Below are positions 38,344-47,760 of a stretch of 64,000 bases of DNA, in pieces. Numbering within the stretch: position 1 is the first letter of the stretch; each line of letters begins with the position of its first letter. A model generated the notes under the pieces. That model searched no databases. It had not been told where the DNA came from and saw only the letters and a program-made list of their open reading frames with translations. The stretch lies in assembly GCF_028682395.1 (NCBI RefSeq), contig NZ_JANHLC010000003.1, positions 186,001-250,000 on the forward strand, read 5' to 3'. The stretch comes from Pseudomonas putida (GTDB taxonomy: Bacteria > Pseudomonadota > Gammaproteobacteria > Pseudomonadales > Pseudomonadaceae). Made by a program: the position numbers and the translations under genes.

Positions 38344-38368
38344 AGAACCCACCTGATGCGGGTTGTTA
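38344..38368 (+). terminator. Weak hairpin after chemoreceptor
   Basis: AACCC-ACCTGATGC-GGGTT followed by GTTAATT, 65 bases after the stop. A weak intrinsic terminator candidate. Confidence 0.45.
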
Positions 38369-38534
38369 ATTGTCAGAGAAACATCCCGAGACATACCTGC
38401 ACGAATTTCAACAACATCCCGACCCTCCTCACACAAAGCCATAAGCGCTGTTGGGGAGAATCGCCATTTCCGAGCGCTGGCGCCCGGCAACGGCCCGCCA
38501 GCCCACACAGCCGAGTCCGCAGGAGAGTGACCTT

Positions 38535-38717
38535 ATGTTCGGGATGTTTTCAAAAGCCGCAATCATCGGCTGCGTACTGGCACTGGCTTCAGGCTGCACC
38601 GCTTCGGACTGGATATCCGCCGCCGGCGCCATGGCCAATGCCCAGGACGACTTCAAAAAGCAGCGCACTCTGAACAAGATCAAGGCCGCCAACCGAGCCG
38701 CCAGCAAAAAGAAATAG
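38535..38717 (+). CDS. Small putative lipoprotein
   Basis: 60 residues. AGGAG at 38521 and the ATG at 38535 set the start. The signal peptide ends in a lipobox (ALASGC), giving a mature lipoprotein of about 38 residues that is Lys/Ala-rich (DDFKKQRTLNKIKAANRAAS). No family is recognised. The frame is open further upstream but without a ribosome-binding site. Confidence 0.72.
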   Translation: MFGMFSKAAIIGCVLALASGCTASDWISAAGAMANAQDDFKKQRTLNKIKAANRAASKKK

Positions 38718-38811
38718 CCGCCCCTTTGTCGCCCTGAAAAATAGGCCCTTGGCAAACCGTCCGCCATGCTGATAATTGCTGCTTTCCTGCCGACCATAAG
38801 CACCCAAGCCC

Positions 38812-39213
38812 ATGCCGTCCCAGAACAAGCAGCACAAGCGCGCCCAACGGGCAAAAACCAAGGCCAAGCAGAACCGCAGTCAACGCGCAGCAAAGCCGGT
38901 CGATACGTTGCCAGCCGACGATGACCGCCTGGACTTCAGCGAAGTCGACCTCTCGGAGCTGTTCGACAAAATGCGCCGCGCCGAAAAAACCAGCCAACAG
39001 GCCATGTGCACGGCCTTTCTCGAAGACCCATTGCTCGAACTGGTGCTGGAGCAGGAGGGCGAAGAGTTCGCGACCGACTTTATCCTGTCGGCCCTGATCG
39101 AGTACCGTCAGTGGTCCGCCGAAACCGATGAAGCCGGGGCGCTGGCCTGGATCGAGTCGGCGCAGTTCCAAGCCGACTACGTGGCGGCCTCCCAGGCCGT
39201 GCAACAATCCTGA
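38812..39213 (+). CDS. Hypothetical protein with basic N-terminus
   Basis: 133 residues: a very basic leader (NKQHKRAQRAKTKAKQNRSQ, about 1-28) and an acidic helical body (DDRLDFSEVDLSELFDKMRR, LELVLEQEGEEFATDFILSA). The charge split suggests RNA or ribosome association, but that is inference. I do not recognise a named domain. Confidence 0.7.
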   Translation: MPSQNKQHKRAQRAKTKAKQNRSQRAAKPVDTLPADDDRLDFSEVDLSELFDKMRRAEKTSQQAMCTAFLEDPLLELVLEQEGEEFATDFILSALIEYRQWSAETDEAGALAWIESAQFQADYVAASQAVQQS

Positions 39214-39506
39214 GCCCGATAACGGCAGCCGGTTGGCTCAATCAGCGATTTATCCTTCCAACACCCGGGCAAAGCTGGCAACATCGCGCCCTTTTTTACG
39301 CGACACCTGCCCGGACACTGCCGTAAAACGTTGTCCGGTTGTTGACGGCGCGACAGTCTCCTGTAGCGATGCGACAACCTGCCGCATACCGGAGCGATTA
39401 GCCCGGCGGCCCGGTTGGCTGATCTTCGAACCCTATGCTAGCTTGGCGCCACGCCAGGAAGGCGCGCCAACAGCAGGAGCGCAACAGAACCCTATGAGGA
39501 CCGCAC

Positions 39507-40280
39507 ATGGCTGAGGCCACGCCCGCGCTTGAAATCCGCAACCTGCACAAACGCTACGGCACGCTCGAGGTGCTCAAGGGCGTCTCGCTGACCGCACGCG
39601 ACGGCGATGTGATCTCCATCCTCGGCTCCTCGGGTTCCGGCAAGTCCACCTTCCTGCGCTGCATCAACCTGCTGGAAAACCCGCACCAGGGCCAGATCTT
39701 GGTCGCCGGTGAAGAACTCAAGCTCAAGGCCGCGAAGAACGGCGAACTGGTTGCCGCCGACGGCAAGCAGATCAACCGCCTGCGCAGCGAAATCGGCTTT
39801 GTGTTCCAGAACTTCAACCTCTGGCCGCACATGAGCATCCTCGACAACATCATCGAGGCACCGCGCCGCGTACTGGGTCAGAGCAAGGCCGAGGCCATCG
39901 AGGTCGCCGAGGCCCTGCTGGCCAAGGTCGGCATCAGTGACAAGCGCCACGCCTACCCCGCCCAACTGTCCGGCGGTCAGCAACAACGCGCGGCCATCGC
40001 CCGCACCCTGGCCATGCAACCGAAGGTCATCCTGTTCGATGAACCCACATCAGCACTTGACCCGGAGATGGTTCAGGAAGTACTCAGTGTGATCCGCGGT
40101 CTGGCCGAAGAAGGCCGTACCATGCTGCTGGTCACCCATGAAATGGGCTTCGCCCGTCAGGTTTCCAGTGAAGTGGTCTTCCTTCACCAAGGCCTGGTCG
40201 AAGAGCAAGGAACGCCAGAGCAGGTCTTCGAAAACCCGCTTTCGGCTCGCTGCAAACAATTCATGTCCAGCAACCGCTAA
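39507..40280 (+). CDS. Amino acid ABC transporter ATP-binding protein (HisP/AotP-like)
   Basis: 257-residue ATPase: Walker [14 protein letters not shown], signature [16 protein letters not shown], Walker [15 protein letters not shown], and the switch histidine in [13 protein letters not shown]. The insertion [20 protein letters not shown] marks the HisP/AotP polar amino acid subgroup. First gene of a four-gene operon (ATPase, binding protein, two permeases). About 290 bases upstream (39214-39506) are non-coding and hold its promoter. Confidence 0.95.
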   Translation: MAEATPALEIRNLHKRYGTLEVLKGVSLTARDGDVISILGSSGSGKSTFLRCINLLENPHQGQILVAGEELKLKAAKNGELVAADGKQINRLRSEIGFVFQNFNLWPHMSILDNIIEAPRRVLGQSKAEAIEVAEALLAKVGISDKRHAYPAQLSGGQQQRAAIARTLAMQPKVILFDEPTSALDPEMVQEVLSVIRGLAEEGRTMLLVTHEMGFARQVSSEVVFLHQGLVEEQGTPEQVFENPLSARCKQFMSSNR

Positions 40281-40293
40281 CGGAGCAACACGC

Positions 40294-41049
40294 ATGCAGA
40301 ACTACAAGAGAATTCTCCTGGCCGCTGCCGTCACCCTGGCCTTCAGCGCCGGTGCCATGGCTGCCGAGAAGCTGAAAATGGGCATCGAAGCGGCCTACCC
40401 GCCGTTCAACAACAAGGATGCCAGCGGCCAGGTCGTTGGTTTCGACGTCGATATCGGCAACGCCCTGTGCGCCAAGATGAAGACCGAGTGCGAAATCGTC
40501 ACCTCCGACTGGGACGGCATTATCCCCGCCCTGAACGCGAAGAAATTCGACTTCCTGATCTCCTCGATGTCGATCACCGACGAACGCAAGCAGGCCGTCG
40601 ACTTCACCGACCCCTACTACTCCAACAAGCTGCAGTTCATCGCCGCCAAGAAAGACGCCGAGTTCAAGACCGACAAGGCCGGCCTCAAAGGCAAGATCAT
40701 TGGCGCACAGCGCGCAACCCTGGCCGGCACCTGGCTGGAAGACAACCTGGGTGACGACATCACCATCAAGCTTTATGACACCCAGGAAAACGCCTACCTG
40801 GACCTGACTTCCGGTCGTCTCGACGCGATCCTGGCTGACAAGTACGTCAACTACGAGTGGCTCAAAAGCGACGCTGGCAAGGCCTACGAGTTCAAGGGCG
40901 ACCCGGTTGAAGAAAGCGACAAGATCGGTATTGCTGTGCGCAAAGGCGACGCAGTTCGCGAGAAACTCAACGCTGCGCTGAAAGAAATCATCGCCGACGG
41001 CACCTACAAGAAGATCAACGACAAGTACTTCCCGTTCAGCATCCTCTGA
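40294..41049 (+). CDS. Periplasmic lysine/arginine/ornithine/histidine-type binding protein
   Basis: 251 residues with a signal peptide (RILLAAAVTLAFSAGAMA) and the family-3 fold: LKMGIEAAYPPFNNKDASGQ, FDVDIGNALCAKMKTECEIV, DWDGIIPALNAKKFDFLISS, DFTDPYYSNKLQFIAAK. The paired cysteine pattern and DWDGIIP motif are those of basic amino acid binders. The ATG at 40294 follows GGAG; 13 bases after the ATPase gene. Confidence 0.93.
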   Translation: MQNYKRILLAAAVTLAFSAGAMAAEKLKMGIEAAYPPFNNKDASGQVVGFDVDIGNALCAKMKTECEIVTSDWDGIIPALNAKKFDFLISSMSITDERKQAVDFTDPYYSNKLQFIAAKKDAEFKTDKAGLKGKIIGAQRATLAGTWLEDNLGDDITIKLYDTQENAYLDLTSGRLDAILADKYVNYEWLKSDAGKAYEFKGDPVEESDKIGIAVRKGDAVREKLNAALKEIIADGTYKKINDKYFPFSIL

Positions 41050-41109
41050 CCTGCCTGACCCGCGCGCCAGCCCCACGGCTGGCGCGCCGGTCCCTAGCCA
41101 AGCCTGCCC

Positions 41110-41802
41110 ATGAATATTGATCTCTACGGATTCGGCCCGGCGCTTGCTGCCGGCGCACTGATGACCGTCAAACTGGCACTTTCGGCGCTGTGTCTGGGCC
41201 TAGTCCTTGGTTTGCTCGGTGCATTGGCCAGAACCTCGCCCTATAAACCGCTGCGCTGGCTGGGCGAAACCTATTCGACCATCGTGCGCGGTGTACCCGA
41301 ATTGCTCTGGGTGTTGCTGATCTACCTCGGCACCATCACCACCATGAACCATATCGGCGAATACTTCGGTAATCCCGAATTAGCCCTGAGCCCATTCGCC
41401 GCCGGCGTGATCGCCCTGGGCCTGTGCTTTGGCGCCTACGCCACCGAAGTCTTTCGCGGCGCCATTCTGGCCATTCCCAAGGGCCACCGCGAAGCGGGAA
41501 CCGCCCTGGGCCTGTCCAAACTGCGCATCTTCACTCGGCTGATTCTGCCGCAGATGTGGCGCATCGCCCTGCCCGGCCTGGGCAACCTGTTTATGATCCT
41601 GATGAAGGACACGGCACTGGTCTCGGTGATCGGCCTGGAAGAAATCATGCGCCACGCGCAGATCGGCGTGACCTTTACCAAGCAGCCGTTCACCTTCTAT
41701 ATGGTCGCTGCCGTGATGTACCTGGGCCTGACCATTCTTGCCATGATCGGCATGCACTACCTGGAAAAACGCGCGGCCCGCGGTTTTGTGAGGACCACTT
41801 AA
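41110..41802 (+). CDS. Amino acid ABC transporter permease (HisQ-like)
   Basis: 230-residue membrane subunit of the polar amino acid (HisM/HisQ) type, about five helices. The EAA loop reads EAGTALGLSKLRIFTRLILP followed by QMWRIALPG. It is coupled to the second permease, which starts at the next base after its stop. Confidence 0.94.
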   Translation: MNIDLYGFGPALAAGALMTVKLALSALCLGLVLGLLGALARTSPYKPLRWLGETYSTIVRGVPELLWVLLIYLGTITTMNHIGEYFGNPELALSPFAAGVIALGLCFGAYATEVFRGAILAIPKGHREAGTALGLSKLRIFTRLILPQMWRIALPGLGNLFMILMKDTALVSVIGLEEIMRHAQIGVTFTKQPFTFYMVAAVMYLGLTILAMIGMHYLEKRAARGFVRTT

Positions 41803-42492
41803 ATGAATTGGGAAGTCATCATCAAGTGGATCCCGCGCCTGGCCCAGGGCGCAACGCTGACCCTGGAGCTGGTCGCCATCGCCGTGATCGCCGGATTGAT
41901 CCTGGCCATCCCCTTGGGCATCGCCCGCTCGTCCAAGCTCTGGTACGTACGCGCCCTGCCTTACGGCTACATCTTCTTTTTCCGCGGCACACCGCTGCTG
42001 GTGCAACTGTTCCTGGTCTACTACGGCCTGGCGCAGTTCGACGCCGTACGTGAAAGCGCGCTGTGGCGCTATCTACGTGATCCGTTCTGGTGCGCCACCG
42101 CGACCATGACCCTGCATACCGCGGCCTACATTGCCGAGATCCTGCGCGGCGCCATCCAGGCCATTCCGCCGGGCGAGATCGAGGCGGCACGCGCACTGGG
42201 CATGTCACGCCCCAAGACTCTGCTCCATATCATCCTGCCGCGTGCGGCGCGGATCGGCCTGCCGGCCTACAGCAATGAAGTAATCCTGATGCTCAAGGCC
42301 AGTTCCCTGGCCAGTACCGTGACCTTGCTCGAACTGACCGGCACTGCACGCACGATCATCGCTCGCAACTATCAGACGGTGGAGATCTTCTTCGCCGCCG
42401 GGGTGTTCTACCTGCTGATTTCGTTCGTACTGGTCCAGGCGTTCAAACTGCTCGAACGCTGGCTGCGGGTCGACGCGACCCAGGGGCGCTAA
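41803..42492 (+). CDS. Amino acid ABC transporter permease (HisM-like)
   Basis: 229 residues, second permease subunit. FRGTPLLVQLFLVYYG is the typical early motif, and the EAA loop is EIEAARALGMSRPKTLLHII followed by LPRAARIGLPAYSNE. It completes a heterodimeric HisQM-type channel with the preceding gene. Confidence 0.94.
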   Translation: MNWEVIIKWIPRLAQGATLTLELVAIAVIAGLILAIPLGIARSSKLWYVRALPYGYIFFFRGTPLLVQLFLVYYGLAQFDAVRESALWRYLRDPFWCATATMTLHTAAYIAEILRGAIQAIPPGEIEAARALGMSRPKTLLHIILPRAARIGLPAYSNEVILMLKASSLASTVTLLELTGTARTIIARNYQTVEIFFAAGVFYLLISFVLVQAFKLLERWLRVDATQGR

Positions 42493-42555
42493 ACCCACTC
42501 GCGAGTGGCCCTTGCCGTCCACTCACGATCCCCACCTGCCATTCGAGGCCTGCTC

Positions 42556-43767
42556 ATGCCCGCCCCGCTCAAAGGCCACGACCTGCGCGATCGCTTCCAG
42601 GCTCTCGACGCCTTTCTCAGCGAGCATCAGGTCCTTTGGCGACCACGGCCCTTCACCCACCTGGAATTGCCCTGGGAAGCCCGCTACGCCGAATTGGCCC
42701 AGTGGTTGCGCCAGCGCACCCTGGCGGACGCAGAGGCCGACCATAACCAGCCCGAGCACCTTGCGGCGCCAGCGCCCTTCACCCAACTGGCCGCCCAGGC
42801 CAACCACCTGGGCGCAATCGGCGACCTGCCAACCCGCCCGCTGCACGCTGCCGCGCCCCGCCTGGACAGCGATGTGCCGGGGCGCAAGTGGCAACAGATA
42901 GAAGCATTCGCCAGTTGCCTGGACTTTACCCGACCACCCAGCCACTGGCTCGACTGGTGCGCTGGCAAGGGGCATCTGGGCCGACGCCTGCTACAGCCGC
43001 GACAAACCCTGACTTGCCTGGAATACGACCCGACCCTGATCGACGCCGGACAGCAACTGAGCCGCCACCATGGACTGACGGTCGAGCATCGGCAAATGGA
43101 TGTCATGAGCCCGCACGTCACCGATGTCCTGAATAGCCAATGCACGCCAGTCGCCCTGCATGCCTGCGGCGATTTGCATGTGCGGCTGATCCACCTGGCC
43201 AGCGACGCTGGGTGCCGGCAACTGGCAATTGCGCCATGCTGCTATAACCGCATCGCCACGTCGCATTACCAGCCACTGTCCCAAGCGGCCCAGGCCAGCG
43301 AGCTGCGCTTGTCCCTCGATGATCTGGCCCTGCCACTGAGCGAAACCGTGACCGCTGGTGCCCGGGTACGCCGCCAACGCGACCTATCAATGGCACGCCG
43401 CTTGAGCTTCGATCTACTGCAACGGCAACTGCGCCAAAGCGCCGACTACCTGCCAACCCCCTCGTTGCCCAGTGCCTGGCTGGACAAACCCTTTGCCGAC
43501 TACTGCCGCGACCTTGGCGCCCTCAAGGGCCTGAGCATCGGCGACCAACACGACTGGCCCGCCCTGGAAGCCGCTGGCTGGCAGCGACTGGCGCAGGTGC
43601 GCAACCTGGAGCTGGTGCGCGGCCTGTTTCGCCGCCCCTTGGAACTCTGGCTGGTACTGGATCGGGCCTTGCTACTTGAAGAAAAGGGCTACCAGGTGCA
43701 ACTGGGGCAGTTCTGCGCAAAGCCGCTAAGCCCGCGTAATCTGTTGCTGCTGGCTGAAGCCATTTAG
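42556..43767 (+). CDS. Class I SAM-dependent methyltransferase domain protein
   Basis: 403 residues. The ATG at 42556 is chosen over one at 42505 as the longer N-terminus lacks conserved sequence. A central Rossmann methyltransferase domain is visible: LDWCAGKGHLGRRLL (motif I), LEYDPTLIDAG (motif II), HACGDLHVRLIHLA and IAPCCYNRI. The HACG...APCCY pattern resembles METTL25/RRNAD-type methyltransferases. The substrate is unknown. Confidence 0.82.
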   Translation: MPAPLKGHDLRDRFQALDAFLSEHQVLWRPRPFTHLELPWEARYAELAQWLRQRTLADAEADHNQPEHLAAPAPFTQLAAQANHLGAIGDLPTRPLHAAAPRLDSDVPGRKWQQIEAFASCLDFTRPPSHWLDWCAGKGHLGRRLLQPRQTLTCLEYDPTLIDAGQQLSRHHGLTVEHRQMDVMSPHVTDVLNSQCTPVALHACGDLHVRLIHLASDAGCRQLAIAPCCYNRIATSHYQPLSQAAQASELRLSLDDLALPLSETVTAGARVRRQRDLSMARRLSFDLLQRQLRQSADYLPTPSLPSAWLDKPFADYCRDLGALKGLSIGDQHDWPALEAAGWQRLAQVRNLELVRGLFRRPLELWLVLDRALLLEEKGYQVQLGQFCAKPLSPRNLLLLAEAI

Positions 43768-44721
43768 CAGTTTCAGCCCGTCAGCAGCCTGTGGATAACT
43801 CTGTTGATGAAAACTCGACGAGACCACAAAAAACAAGCAATACAGGGCTCCTACCGACCCGATCGTTTTTTGATCTATCGATAAAAAAACCGAGAAAACA
43901 GAGACTTACACGAAAGTGCGAAGTCGATCACAGATTGGCTTGGCTTGCACTCAAGGGTCGGCCTTGTTGTGCATAAACACCTGACGCTAAGGCATAAACC
44001 GCAATCAAACACGCAGCTGAAAAATGGCTAATCGATTGATAGCCGAGTAGATAGATTAAAGTTACGCACAACGTTGAATTCTTATCGGCGCGGGAGATGA
44101 AAATCTAATCCATCAAATCAACGCAAACAAACTCCCACACACTAATAAGAATCAATCTCTTATTCAAAGCCACGCTTTATTTGAAGTGCCCTTTATTGAG
44201 TTCACAGATTTCCCAATCGGAGCACTCATCGACCGAATAGACCGAATTAACCGAATTAACGGCCGCCGACCAGCCACCTCCATGGCCGTAGACCAAAGAA
44301 AACGCCAGATCGGATAGAAAAGCACAGGCCAGCAACAGGCATATAGCGATTAAATTTCTGTACAACGCCATGCCAATAACTGAAGCCAGTTTGGAGATTA
44401 AAGCGGGCATTCCTTCGCGTCTCGTAAAGTTATTTAGTCAATTAAAACAATGAGCCAAAACATTACTATCAACATATCCTACGCAACAATGAGATTTGTC
44501 TCACTTGTCGGTCCTGCATTAATCAATAGGTTTATAGCTCTAATCTTATTCGGGTTTACCATCAGTAACGCCGCTGGTGCTTCCTGCCCTACCAAAGCGA
44601 ACCACCTACTGGGATGGGGTTGTCACCCCAGGCCGAGCGAGTCGCTTGGCAGGCCGGTGAAAATAGTCTGATATCAGGGGTTTACAGAACCTGATCAGTC
44701 GCTATAATCGTCGCCCAACAC
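43768..44721. other. AT-rich, nearly gene-free stretch before tRNA-Thr
   Basis: About 950 bases of clearly lower GC than the flanks. One DnaA-box-like CTGTGGATAA occurs at 43789-43798. Two short frames are discussed separately (44177-44371 minus) or rejected (44450-44671 plus). It may be a remnant of earlier insertion at this tRNA site. Confidence 0.6.
44177..44371 (-). CDS. Possible small secreted or membrane protein
   Basis: 64 residues from the ATG at 44371 (a longer frame starts at 44410). A hydrophobic segment (LIAICLLLACAFLSDLAFSL) is followed by a short tail with a small internal repeat (AVNSVNSVYSVDE) encoded by tandem GAATTAACC-like 9-mers. No family recognised, and no strong ribosome-binding site. 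AT-rich codon use unlike the neighbours suggests foreign origin. Confidence 0.35.
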   Translation of the reverse strand: MALYRNLIAICLLLACAFLSDLAFSLVYGHGGGWSAAVNSVNSVYSVDECSDWEICELNKGHFK

Positions 44722-44797
<76 letters not shown>

Positions 44798-44850
44798 TAC
44801 AAAGCAGTAAAGACGCCACTCCACAGGATCTGGTTTCTCGACCGCAACCC

Positions 44851-44910
44851 ATGACACGCGCACGAAACTTCGTTCATTCATCGAAACGAGGTCAGTGTTA
44901 TGCGTGTCAT
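44851..44910. promoter_or_regulatory. Inverted repeat spanning the parA start
   Basis: ATGACACGC at 44851-44859 is exactly complementary to GCGTGTCAT at 44902-44910, and the right arm begins on the last base of the parA ATG. It may be a ParA operator for autoregulation or an mRNA stem over the start codon. An inner CGAAAC...CGAAACGAGG element adds direct-repeat character. Confidence 0.5.
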
Positions 44911-45730
44911 TTGCGTTGTATCTTCAAAAGGTGGCGTGGGCAAAACCACCGCTTCAGCCAACCTGGGCGGGCTCGCAGCCGATGCCGGCCTCAAGACCCT
45001 GCTGATTGATCTCGACGGTCAACCCACCCTCAGCAGCTATTTCCCCCTCGACTACCAGGCCCCCGGCGGCACGTTCGATCTGCTGGTCCACAACACGACC
45101 GATCCCGCACAGATCATCTCGCGTACCAATATCCCCGGCCTGGACATCATTCTGTCCAACGATCCCCATCACCAACTCGAAACCCTTCTGCTGCATGCTC
45201 CCGACGGCCGCCTTCGGCTGCGCGCCCTGCTTAAACGCCTGCCCGCCTACGACCTGGTGATCATCGACACCAAAGGTACGGCCGCTGTAACAGTTGAAAT
45301 GGCCCTGGTCGCTTCCGACCTGGCGCTCTCGCCACTGGTGCCGGAAATGCTCAGCGCCCGGGAGTTCAGTCGCGGCACCCTCGCCCTGTTCGCCAGTGTC
45401 GACCGTTTACGCCAGAGCGCCGGGGTGGGTGCCCCGCCGTTACACGTGGTGTTTAACCGCCAGGACTACACCAACGACGCCAAGGCCATTTCCGCGCAAA
45501 TCCGCGAGCTGATGGATGAGCTGGTCACGCCCTTCAATGTGCTCACCGCCGCGATTCCGGCCCTCTTGACCTACCGGCTGGCCGCGTCCGAAGGCGTGCC
45601 CGCACACCACTTGGAGCCCAGCCACGCGCTCCGCCAGAAAGGCCGCAAGGCGCCCCTCGCCTCGGACACCCTCAAGGCCGTCGCCTGCGAGCTATGGCCC
45701 GAGTGGGAAAGCCAGATCGCGAGGGTATAA
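44900..45730 (+). CDS. parA: ICE ParA/Soj-type partition ATPase
   Basis: 276 residues, deviant Walker A KGGVGKTTASANL at the N-terminus, Walker A' LLIDLDGQPTLSSYF, Walker B YDLVIIDTKGTA. Elements of the PFGI-1/pKLC102 class carry soj/parA as the gene next to the tRNA attachment end, where it stabilises the excised form. It heads a run of closely spaced genes (4 bases to the next). Confidence 0.92.
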   Translation: MRVICVVSSKGGVGKTTASANLGGLAADAGLKTLLIDLDGQPTLSSYFPLDYQAPGGTFDLLVHNTTDPAQIISRTNIPGLDIILSNDPHHQLETLLLHAPDGRLRLRALLKRLPAYDLVIIDTKGTAAVTVEMALVASDLALSPLVPEMLSAREFSRGTLALFASVDRLRQSAGVGAPPLHVVFNRQDYTNDAKAISAQIRELMDELVTPFNVLTAAIPALLTYRLAASEGVPAHHLEPSHALRQKGRKAPLASDTLKAVACELWPEWESQIARV

Positions 45731-45733
45731 GCC

Positions 45734-46414
45734 ATGAATCGAAGACTTCCCTCGTCTCTTTCTGCCGACAAGATGCTTGAGGTCACCCGCTACTTCAGCA
45801 CCCGGCAACTGCAGGGCTACCAGGCCCGGCTCACCACGACCGCCAACGAACTGGGCCGCCTTGCCAGAAGCGAAAGCCTTCTGACGCCCCTGCTCGGCCA
45901 TGATGAAAGAAGCCAATTGGAACAAACCGGTCGGCTGATACGAACCATCAGCCAGCGCATCAAGCTTGCACGCCAGAAGAAACAGCGCAGCGAAAGACAG
46001 CCGAGCAGAGTGCTGCGCGAACGCCGCAACCTCGGCTGGTCCCTGGTCAACCGGGACTTTCCCCTACTGCTGGAAACCGTTCCCCTCCAACTGAACGTCG
46101 TGAAGCTCGCCCTGATTCTGCATCGCGCCCGAATGCTTCACGACTTCTACTCACGCAGCGAATTTTCCAGCGATCTTCTGAAACGCGCCCAGGACCCGGA
46201 ACGTCTCGGCGACCAGATCCAACACCTGCGGGCTGAATGCCTGGAAGCTATTCACCACGCCATCACCGCACCCGGTGCCGATCTACGCAGGCAACTGGCA
46301 GCGCTACACAGCCTTATCACCACCCTGACACCAACGGTTCTCGACAGCGAAGCACCGCTGTTGGAAACCTGGGCCGCCGCCCTGTCCCGCGCCAATGCTC
46401 AGGAGGCGCCATGA
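45734..46414 (+). CDS. ICE hypothetical protein, helical
   Basis: 226 residues, predominantly alpha-helical and Arg/Leu-rich (LARQKKQRSERQPSRVLRER, MLHDFYSRSEFSSDLLKRAQ). No membrane segment or recognised motif. It lies between parA and the helicase gene, overlapping the latter by 4 bases, so it should belong to the same maintenance operon. Confidence 0.75.
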   Translation: MNRRLPSSLSADKMLEVTRYFSTRQLQGYQARLTTTANELGRLARSESLLTPLLGHDERSQLEQTGRLIRTISQRIKLARQKKQRSERQPSRVLRERRNLGWSLVNRDFPLLLETVPLQLNVVKLALILHRARMLHDFYSRSEFSSDLLKRAQDPERLGDQIQHLRAECLEAIHHAITAPGADLRRQLAALHSLITTLTPTVLDSEAPLLETWAAALSRANAQEAP

Positions 46415-47760
46415 GCCACAACTACCACCTCCCCCCGCACTCCCTGGAAGCCGAACAGGGCGTGCTCGGCGGACTGATGCTGGACAACCAGACCTGGGAC
46501 CTGATCGCCGACACCCTCACCTGCGCAGACTTCTATCGCAGTGAACATCGGCTGATCTTCGACGCCATCTCGACCCTGGCCAACCGACAGGAGCCCTTCG
46601 ATGTCATCACCATCAGCGAAGCCCTGGCCGGCACACCCCAAGCCGCCAGGCTCGACTACCTTGTCGAGCTGGCAAAGAACACGCCCTCGGTTGCCAACAT
46701 AGAGGCCTATGCCCGAGTGGTGGCGGACAGAAGTCATCTGCGTCGTCTGATCACCCTGGGCCATGAACAGATCCGCAGCGCCTCGCGACCCAATGCCTGT
46801 GCCCTGGACATCCACGAGCAATCCGACCAGGCACTTTTTGCGCTCGGACAGCACAACGGCAGCGCCGAGTTCAGTCGGATCGGCGACCTGCTCGGGCAGG
46901 TCATCGATCAGATCGATGACAACTTCAATTCCGGTGAAGCCCTGACCGGCCTCTCCAGCGGGCTGCCAGAGCTGGATGAAATGACCGGCGGCTTCCAACC
47001 CGCCGACCTGATCATCCTGGCCGGCCGCCCGTCCATGGGCAAAACCGCGCTGGCCATGAACTGGGTGATTCCGGCCCTGCACGCCAAGCCCGGGCATAGC
47101 GTGCAGATCTATAGCCTCGAAATGCCGGCGGACAAATTGATCTACCGCCTGCTCGCGGGCATCGGCCATATCGACCTGGGGCAACTGCTCAAGGGCCGTC
47201 TTGAGGATGAGGACTGGAGCAGGCTTTCGGCTGCCGTGGCGCAGCTGCAGCAGGTCGCCGACCGGCTGATGATCGATGACTCCGCCAGCCTCTCCCCGAC
47301 AACCCTGCGCGCTCGGGCCCGCCGCGCCGCCCGACGGTTCGGGCCGCCGGCACTGATTCTGGTCGACTACCTGCAATTGATGCACTGCCCCGCCATGGAG
47401 AACCGCACCCTGGAGATCGGCGAGATCTCCCGCGCACTCAAGGCCCTGGCCAAGGAGCACAACTGCCCGGTGATCGCGCTCTCGCAACTGAACCGCGAGC
47501 TGGAAAGACGCCCAAACAAACGCCCCGTCAACGCCGACCTGCGCGAGTCCGGCGCCATTGAGCAGGACGCAGACGTGATCATGTTCATCTACCGCGACGA
47601 GGTTTATCACCCGCAAACCGAGCTTGCGGGCATCGCCGAGCTCATCATCGGCAAGCACCGCAACGGCCCGACAGGCACGGCCCGCACAGCCTACATAGCC
47701 AGCCAGACCCGCTTCGCACCGCTGGCTCCCGGCCACCTGGCAACAGGAGTCCGTCCATGA
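46411..47760 (+). CDS. ICE-borne replicative DNA helicase (DnaB family)
   Basis: 449 residues; ATG at 46411 after AGGAGG. N-terminal DnaB domain (HSLEAEQGVLGGLMLDNQTW), linker, RecA-like ATPase with FQPADLIILAGRPSMGKTAL (Walker A), EMPADKLIYRLL, LILVDYLQLMHC (Walker B) and DLRESGAIEQDADVIMFIYR. This is an extra DnaB besides the chromosomal one, consistent with autonomous replication of the excised element. Confidence 0.94.
   Translation: MSHNYHLPPHSLEAEQGVLGGLMLDNQTWDLIADTLTCADFYRSEHRLIFDAISTLANRQEPFDVITISEALAGTPQAARLDYLVELAKNTPSVANIEAYARVVADRSHLRRLITLGHEQIRSASRPNACALDIHEQSDQALFALGQHNGSAEFSRIGDLLGQVIDQIDDNFNSGEALTGLSSGLPELDEMTGGFQPADLIILAGRPSMGKTALAMNWVIPALHAKPGHSVQIYSLEMPADKLIYRLLAGIGHIDLGQLLKGRLEDEDWSRLSAAVAQLQQVADRLMIDDSASLSPTTLRARARRAARRFGPPALILVDYLQLMHCPAMENRTLEIGEISRALKALAKEHNCPVIALSQLNRELERRPNKRPVNADLRESGAIEQDADVIMFIYRDEVYHPQTELAGIAELIIGKHRNGPTGTARTAYIASQTRFAPLAPGHLATGVRP

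Noticed and set aside
43789..43798. DnaA box (CTGTGGATAA) as a replication origin
   Set aside because: A single box with no cluster, AT-rich 13-mers or initiator gene beside it; such boxes occur often by chance in this genus.
44450..44671. 73-residue plus-strand frame before tRNA-Thr
   Set aside because: Runs into the tRNA promoter region, no ribosome-binding site, no recognisable sequence after a short hydrophobic part.
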